NCBI GenBank assembly: GCA_902464485.1
Contig: CABQJJ010000060.1
Location: forward strand, 1 to 10,291
Reading direction: 5' to 3'
Source of the DNA: an uncultured Collinsella sp.
GTDB taxonomy: Bacteria > Actinomycetota > Coriobacteriia > Coriobacteriales > Coriobacteriaceae
Length of the DNA stretch: 10,291 nt
This document shows, piece by piece, positions 6,240 through 10,291 of this stretch. The notes beneath the pieces were generated by a model. It did not search any database. It had not been told where the DNA came from and saw only the letters and a list, made by a program, of their open reading frames with translations. Position numbers and translations under genes: made by a program. Position 1 is the stretch's first letter; each line of letters starts with the position of its first letter.

Positions 6240-6273
6240 CCGCGCGAGGTCGTATGGTTGCGACCTCGCGCGG
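6240..6273. terminator. Bidirectional terminator hairpin between ClC and methyltransferase genes
   Basis: Positions 6240-6252 are the exact reverse complement of 6261-6273: a 13-bp, very GC-rich stem with an 8-base loop. It lies between two convergent genes, 7 bases beyond the methyltransferase stop codon on the minus strand. The plus-strand tail is TTGTCGTTT; the minus-strand tail is TTCTATTTAATGG. Both T-tracts are imperfect but placement and symmetry suit termination of both transcripts. Confidence 0.75.
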
Positions 6274-6280
6274 TTGTCGT

Positions 6281-7018
6281 TTAGAGCTTCCTCAGCACAA
6301 TGGCAATGGTGTTGAGATATTCGAGCGCACCCGTTTCAACGGCAGCGCGGTCGCCCGCTGCGTACTCGTTGTCGCAGGCGAGCCAGTCTTCCCATGCTTC
6401 GTCCGTGCAGAGCATAGGCTGCATCGAGACAATCTCGACGCCGGGGGTCGGCTCGATCATGGCGCGCCACCAGGCTACGTCGTGCATATAGTCGAGCTGC
6501 TCGGGTGTCCAGGATTTGAGCAGGCAAGCGGGGAGGTTGCCGTGGCAATCTTGGACCATGCCCGGGATGCTTACGTAGAGCATCCCGCCTTGCTTTACGT
6601 AGGGGAGTAGGCACTCGCCCAGATAGTGCGGGTCCCGACCGTAGTAGTTGTACGAGTCGATGCTCACGATCGCATCAAAATAGCCGTGCTCAAATGGTAG
6701 GCCCTGTGAGGCGTCCGCCTGAACGGGATGAATCGTGTCGCGCGAGATGCCGAGCGAATCGAAGAACGCTCGGTTTTCCTGTGGGTCGCTCCACAGATCG
6801 ACAGCGTACGTGTCCAGCCCGTATTCGCGGGCAAGCAGGGCGCTGGTGATACCGGTGCCCGACCCAAGATCGCAGACGCGAGCGCCGCGGGGGATGCTTG
6901 CGTCACAAAGAAGCTCTTCGCAAAGCTTGAGGGGGTTGGGCCCCATGATTTTAGAGCGTACGAGCGCCGTGTCGAAGCTGGTGGCTTTTGGGAAGGATTG
7001 AGATTCCTGGGTTTGCAT
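6281..7018 (-). CDS. Class I SAM-dependent methyltransferase of unknown substrate
   Basis: The 245-residue protein has a Rossmann-type methyltransferase core. Motif I is VCDLGSGTGIT (48-58), the acidic residue binding the SAM ribose is Asp74 in YAVDLW, the adenine-contacting region is HPVQADASQGLPFE (97-110), and the motif IV strand is FDAIVSIDSYNYYG (114-127). A later strand, GGMLYVSIPGMV (144-155), fits motif VI. The overall pattern (GTGITSALLA, SIDSYNYYGRDPHYL) is like small-molecule methyltransferases of the UbiE/Methyltransf_11 kind. The C-terminal half is Trp-rich (SWTPEQLDYMHDVAWWRAM), perhaps a substrate lid. The substrate cannot be told from sequence. ATG at 7018 has AGGAAAG (7023-7029) four bases upstream. 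It appears monocistronic, with its own terminator and a long, structured upstream region. Confidence 0.85.
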   Translation of the reverse strand: MQTQESQSFPKATSFDTALVRSKIMGPNPLKLCEELLCDASIPRGARVCDLGSGTGITSALLAREYGLDTYAVDLWSDPQENRAFFDSLGISRDTIHPVQADASQGLPFEHGYFDAIVSIDSYNYYGRDPHYLGECLLPYVKQGGMLYVSIPGMVQDCHGNLPACLLKSWTPEQLDYMHDVAWWRAMIEPTPGVEIVSMQPMLCTDEAWEDWLACDNEYAAGDRAAVETGALEYLNTIAIVLRKL

Positions 7019-7078
7019 TGTTCTTTCCTATCAGGTGCAAATGTGGCAGATGACGGAGGCGGAACGGCGCAACAAACC

Positions 7079-7100
7079 ACGGCCGTTGGACGGCCGTTTT
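7079..7100. other. GC-rich hairpin upstream of the methyltransferase gene
   Basis: ACGGCCGT occurs at 7079-7086 and again at 7090-7097; the octamer is itself palindromic, so the two copies pair as an 8-bp stem with a 3-base loop. On the plus strand TTTT (7097-7100) follows; on the minus strand the tail is GGTTTGTTG. It sits about 60 bases ahead of the methyltransferase start, where it could be an attenuator hairpin, a weak terminator of the ABC operon or an operator. Confidence 0.4.
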
Positions 7101-7142
7101 CATGGTTCTATGCGATTGACCGTTCCCTAAAGAACAATGACC

Positions 7143-7166
7143 AAAAAGACATCCCCTTGGATGATC
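7143..7166 (-). terminator. Weak terminator or attenuator hairpin after the ABC operon
   Basis: Read on the minus strand, CATCC (7163-7159 complement) and GGATG (7154-7150 complement) form a 5-bp stem with an AAGG-type loop, extended by two pairs across a one-base bulge, then TTTTT (7147-7143). It lies about 135 bases after the permease stop and 125 bases before the methyltransferase start. It may end the GntR-ABC transcript or act within the methyltransferase leader. The stem is short, so confidence is limited. Confidence 0.35.
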
Positions 7167-7195
7167 GAGACTGGGCCAAGGCCCGTGACGTCTCC

Positions 7196-7201
7196 ATTGT
7201 A
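7196..7201 (-). promoter_or_regulatory. Candidate -10 element for the methyltransferase
   Basis: On the minus strand TACAAT (7201-7196) is a good -10 match, the same core as ahead of prfC and the ClC gene. No convincing -35 is seen 16-18 bases upstream. If used, transcription would begin near 7189 and leave a leader of about 170 bases that contains three candidate hairpins. Confidence 0.3.
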
Positions 7202-7298
7202 GAAGGTAGCGCACGGGCTGGGGATATGCCATTTGTCATGGATTTACGGATGGGCGATTGCGACCGATTGTGGCCAGCATGGGTCAAGTTCCGTGTGG

Positions 7299-7997
7299 CT
7301 ACAGATCGCGTGTTCGATAGACCTTGGTGCTGACGGCGCAGCTGATTGCACATAGCGCGAGGGCTAGTGCGGCAATTCCTGCGCACAGACAGCCCAGAAC
7401 GGCAGGGTCGGGATTCGCTCCGGCAATCGACATGAGCCAGTTGCTGATGGGGTTGGAGGAGCTCAGCATGGCCATGGCAAGGCACCCGAGCAGGGCAAAC
7501 AGGCCAACGGATAGGCGCAGCGCCTCCATGTGTCCAAATCGAAAGAATAGCGGCTGTGCCAAGAACACCATCATGAGGGAGATGAGCATCGATGCTGCCG
7601 AGGCTATTGCGATCTCAAAGACGGTCTGTCCCGTTGAGGGGATACCCGCGCTGTTGAAGAGCGGGATAGAGACGATGCTCAAAAGCGCGGCGGCGCACGC
7701 CATGACGGCCGAAAATGCGACAATGCTCAGGTAGCGTGCGCGGATGATGTCTTTGCGCGAGAGGGGCAGCGTTGCCCGATAACGCTCCCAGCCATTTTGA
7801 TTGTCGAAGCCTGCCAGCGAGCTCATGATCATGATGGGCGACATGGCGCTGACCGCGCAGGCACCGGCACTCATGCCAGAGTCACCGTCCGATGCGTTGG
7901 CGAGGGTCAACACGACGAATATGAACAGGCCGACGCCCGCGATGCTTGGGACGAGCGTGCGAACGATGGCGAGCTCGGACATAAAGGCGCGTTTCAT
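7299..7997 (-). CDS. ABC-2 type transporter permease, six membrane helices
   Basis: This 232-residue integral membrane protein is the channel-forming partner of the ABC ATPase encoded just upstream. Six hydrophobic segments are visible (about 13-33, 44-63, 90-112, 126-150, 161-181 and 198-224). Between helices 2 and 3 lies NGWERYRATLPLSRKDIIRARYL (68-90), a stretch typical of small ABC-2 permeases of bacterial exporters, probably the coupling-helix region facing the ATPase. Its ATG overlaps the ATPase stop codon by four bases (7994-7997, ATGA), so translation is coupled; AAAGGGG (8005-8011) inside the ATPase gene is the ribosome binding site. With only one permease gene, a homodimer of six-helix subunits is likely. 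The substrate is unknown; related GntR-linked systems respond to cell-wall-active peptides or export lipids or peptides, which is inference here. Confidence 0.82.
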   Translation of the reverse strand: MKRAFMSELAIVRTLVPSIAGVGLFIFVVLTLANASDGDSGMSAGACAVSAMSPIMIMSSLAGFDNQNGWERYRATLPLSRKDIIRARYLSIVAFSAVMACAAALLSIVSIPLFNSAGIPSTGQTVFEIAIASAASMLISLMMVFLAQPLFFRFGHMEALRLSVGLFALLGCLAMAMLSSSNPISNWLMSIAGANPDPAVLGCLCAGIAALALALCAISCAVSTKVYRTRDL

Positions 7998-8875
7998 TTC
8001 GAAGCCCCTTTCAGCATGAGGCGCAGATAGTCATCAATGGTCGCCCGATCGCAGGGAATCTTGGGAAAGGCCTCGAGCGTTTCGCGACGGTTGGGCACGA
8101 GCACGTCCACGCTATAGGCGTGGTGGGCGGCGCGGGCGCCTTCGACGCAAGCCATAAGCTCGGCGGCCTGTGCTTGGGTGCAGTGGGCGATGCCGGCTCG
8201 GTCGGTAATGTCCTCGCGCGGCAGGTTAAACACAATCGAGCCGTTATCGATGCAGATGACGCGGTCGGCGGCGCGATCGAGGTCGGACGTAATATGGCTC
8301 GAGAGCAGCACGCTGTGCTGGCCGTCGGAAACAAAGGCGAGCAGCTCATCGAGCAGCTCCTCGCGCGCCATGGGATCAAGACCCGCGGTGGCTTCGTCCA
8401 AAACGAGCAGTTTGGCGCTGTGGCTGAGTGCACAGGCAAGCTGCAGCTTCATGCCCATGCCGCGGGAGAGGTCCTTGACTTTTGTTTTAGGATCGAGGCC
8501 AAATCGGTTGATGAGTCCGCTGAACGTTTCGCGATTCCACATGGGGTACGCCGGGCCTACGAGTGCCTCAACTTCGGCCACCTTGAGTGTGGAAGGGAAG
8601 GGGCATGTGTCCAGCACGAGGCCGACACGAGTGCGCAGACAACGCTGCGCTTCATCGGGCGCGTCGGCGCCACAGCGCTGCCCAAACAGGTGCACTTCGC
8701 CGGCATCGAGCTTTATAAGCCCGAGAGCAGCTCGAATCGTCGTTGTTTTGCCAGCACCGTTGGCACCAACAAAGCCGACGATCTGGCCAGGCTCCACGGC
8801 AAGCGTGACGTCGCGCAGCGAAAAGCGGTCGCTTACAGCGCGTGAGATGTCTTTGAGTTCAAGTAAGTTCTGCAT
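7994..8875 (-). CDS. ABC transporter ATP-binding protein
   Basis: The 293-residue cytoplasmic ATPase powers the adjacent permease. It shows Walker A GANGAGKTT (37-45, with Lys43), the ABC signature as LSRGM (136-140, a variant of LSGGQ), Walker B LLVLDE (156-161) with catalytic Glu161, the D-loop AGLDP (164-168) and the switch His194 in SSHITSDLD. The Q-loop segment RVGLVLDTCPFPSTLKV (83-99) lacks an obvious Gln, as in some exporter ATPases of the BcrA/YtrB kind. Residues about 225-293 form a C-terminal extension ending in DDYLRLMLKG, a pattern common in ABC-2 exporters. The ATG at 8875 has AAAGG (8883-8887) seven bases upstream and follows the GntR gene by 23 bases; the TGA stop overlaps the permease start. 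It is the middle gene of a three-gene operon. Confidence 0.93.
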   Translation of the reverse strand: MQNLLELKDISRAVSDRFSLRDVTLAVEPGQIVGFVGANGAGKTTTIRAALGLIKLDAGEVHLFGQRCGADAPDEAQRCLRTRVGLVLDTCPFPSTLKVAEVEALVGPAYPMWNRETFSGLINRFGLDPKTKVKDLSRGMGMKLQLACALSHSAKLLVLDEATAGLDPMAREELLDELLAFVSDGQHSVLLSSHITSDLDRAADRVICIDNGSIVFNLPREDITDRAGIAHCTQAQAAELMACVEGARAAHHAYSVDVLVPNRRETLEAFPKIPCDRATIDDYLRLMLKGASK

Positions 8876-8898
8876 GGTATAGCCTTTCTTGCAGATGG

Positions 8899-9279
8899 CT
8901 ACTGCATGGTTTCGGGGGCTACAAGGTCGAGCATCTCGTGCAGTTTGTCGCGCGTGACACCCAAGGCTTCGGCTTGGCTTGCCGCTTTCGCAAGCAGCTC
9001 TTCGATATGGCAGAGCTGGTTTTCGCGCAAAAGCTCCTGGTTGCCCTCGGCGACAAAGCAGCCCTTGCCCTGCACGGTGCAGATAAACCCGAGCTGCTCC
9101 AGGTCGGCGTAGGCGCGCTTGGTGGTGATGACGCTCACGCCAAGATCGCTCGCGAGTGCACGGATGCTGGGGAGTTTGGCTCCCGCTGCGAGTGCGCCCG
9201 AAAGGATCTGAGCTTTGACCTGCGAGGATATCTGTTCGTAGATGGGCTTATCGCTCGAATTGGATAGGATGATGTCCAC
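8899..9279 (-). CDS. GntR-family transcriptional regulator, YtrA subfamily
   Basis: The 126-residue protein is a short GntR regulator: an N-terminal winged helix-turn-helix followed by a small helical dimerisation region, without a large ligand-binding domain. The DNA-binding part runs from about 10 to 77: KPIYEQISSQVKAQILSG (11-28), KLPSIRALASDLGVSVITT (35-53, the helix-turn-helix) and the wing GFICTVQGKGCFV (64-76). The tail (80-126) is helical. YtrA-type regulators usually sit first in an operon with ABC-2 transporter genes and repress it until an inducer or membrane stress is sensed; that arrangement is seen here. The start is GTG at 9279, with AAGGAG (9285-9290) five bases upstream. It is read from a promoter embedded in an inverted repeat (9307-9340), which points to autoregulation. 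Confidence 0.9.
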   Translation of the reverse strand: MDIILSNSSDKPIYEQISSQVKAQILSGALAAGAKLPSIRALASDLGVSVITTKRAYADLEQLGFICTVQGKGCFVAEGNQELLRENQLCHIEELLAKAASQAEALGVTRDKLHEMLDLVAPETMQ

Positions 9280-9301
9280 AGCGGCTCCTTAGCTGATGGG
9301 C

Positions 9302-9341
9302 TACACGTGTATATAACCGGTAAGCACAGTATATATACACT
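9302..9341. promoter_or_regulatory. Candidate operator for the GntR/YtrA regulator
   Basis: GTGTATATA (9307-9315) and TATATACAC (9332-9340) are a perfect 9-bp inverted repeat with a 16-bp spacer. A near-palindrome AGTATATATACACT (9328-9341) covers the -10 box, and the 10-bp palindrome TACACGTGTA (9302-9311) overlaps the distal half. One arm covers the promoter and the other lies just past the predicted start of transcription, so bound dimers would block RNA polymerase. Operators of YtrA-type regulators are inverted repeats of this kind; the assignment to this regulator is inference. Confidence 0.5.
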
Positions 9342-9358
9342 ATGCACAGTTCTGCAAG
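9328..9358 (-). promoter_or_regulatory. Candidate promoter of the GntR-ABC operon
   Basis: On the minus strand, TTGCAG (9358-9353) serves as -35 and TATACT (9333-9328) as -10 with an 18-bp spacer, both near consensus. Transcription would begin around 9321, leaving a leader of about 40 bases before the GTG start. Confidence 0.55.
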
Positions 9359-9405
9359 AGGTAAATGTGGAATTGCCCGCCGGTGCCGCGCTTACTCCAA
9401 AACAA

Positions 9406-9540
9406 TCTCAATCTGTAACACCTGGGTCTGTTTTGGGTCGCCTGCTGTTACAGATCGAGATGTTGTTTGCCCGTCTGCCTATTTGTCTCAATCTGTAACA
9501 GGTGGAGGCTCGAAACTCGTCTTACCGTTACAGATTGAGA
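9406..9540. repeat. Four alternating 15-bp repeats at exact 40-bp intervals
   Basis: TCTCAATCTGTAACA occurs at 9406-9420 (+), 9446-9460 (reverse, one mismatch), 9486-9500 (+, exact) and 9526-9540 (reverse, one mismatch at the end). Starts are exactly 40 bases apart and orientation alternates. The intervening 25-base spacers are not alike. Neighbouring copies can pair as 15-bp stems with 25-base loops. The array lies between the GntR operon and prfC, reads divergently from both, and codes for no recognised protein. It resembles a mosaic palindromic intergenic element or a regulator-binding array. Confidence 0.8.
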
Positions 9541-9632
9541 CAATCTGCCGTAGAACGCCGCCGGCAACCATCTGCCTAGACCGCAACTGATGAATTTGTC
9601 CTGATAGGCGCCCTAGAGCGGGATTTCGCGGC

Positions 9633-9638
9633 TACAAT
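9633..9638 (+). promoter_or_regulatory. Candidate -10 element of prfC
   Basis: TACAAT at 9633-9638 lies 47 bases before the prfC start and is a near-consensus -10. No clear -35 is present at 16-18 bases upstream. The rest of 9541-9685 holds nothing else I can assign apart from the ribosome binding site. Confidence 0.4.
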
Positions 9639-9685
9639 AGTGCGGTTACAACGACGTAATGCACTCAATGCAAGAAAGGATCCGC

Positions 9686-10291
<606 letters not shown>

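Noticed and set aside
7019..7298. tRNA or known RNA gene in the 280-base gap
   Set aside because: I looked for a cloverleaf and a T-loop GTTCRANNC pattern and found none; only short hairpins are present.
6728..7333. 201-codon plus-strand frame across the methyltransferase start and upstream region
   Set aside because: It is antisense to the methyltransferase N-terminus, including motif I, and shows no family features or proper ribosome binding site.
9406..9540. CRISPR array
   Set aside because: Only four short units, in alternating orientation, with no cas genes in the window; CRISPR repeats are longer and all in one direction.

Overview
The window is chromosomal DNA of a moderately GC-rich Gram-positive bacterium. 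Base composition, strong GGAGG-type ribosome binding sites and the gene mix (TrmO, MalY/PatB-type aminotransferase, LOG protein, YtrA-type GntR with its ABC exporter, RF3) fit a gut Coriobacteriia member, probably Collinsella. That assignment is inference from style and was not tested by any search. No tRNA, rRNA, CRISPR array, phage gene or transposase was recognised.

Layout, left to right. A small glutaredoxin (+) is followed by a 523-base gene-poor stretch holding a very strong terminator hairpin, a second perfect hairpin and some possible minus-strand mini-gene remains. Next come trmO (tRNA t6A37 methylation, +) and a MalY/PatB-like PLP enzyme (+). A nitroimidazole-resistance-type flavin-binding protein (-) converges on the PLP gene and diverges from a two-gene unit (+): a minimal two-helix potassium channel and a LOG-family phosphoribohydrolase. 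A ClC-type chloride channel/transporter gene (+) follows; its best start (4846) meets an in-frame TGA after nine codons. A bidirectional terminator separates it from a class I SAM methyltransferase (-), whose long upstream region can fold into several hairpins. A three-gene minus-strand operon comes next: GntR/YtrA regulator, ABC ATPase, six-helix ABC permease. Its promoter lies inside an AT-rich inverted repeat that looks like an autoregulatory operator. The 326 bases before the last gene contain four copies of a 15-bp motif in alternating orientation at exactly 40-bp steps. The window ends inside prfC (release factor 3, +).

The genes form small independent units rather than one pathway: RNA modification and translation (trmO, prfC), redox and flavin proteins (glutaredoxin, PPOX-fold protein), ion transport (K+ channel, ClC) and a self-regulated export system (GntR-ABC). 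The most unusual items are the 40-bp-register alternating repeat array, the in-frame TGA at the ClC N-terminus, and the unusual sequence at the ClC gating-glutamate position. No clearly new multi-gene system was found.
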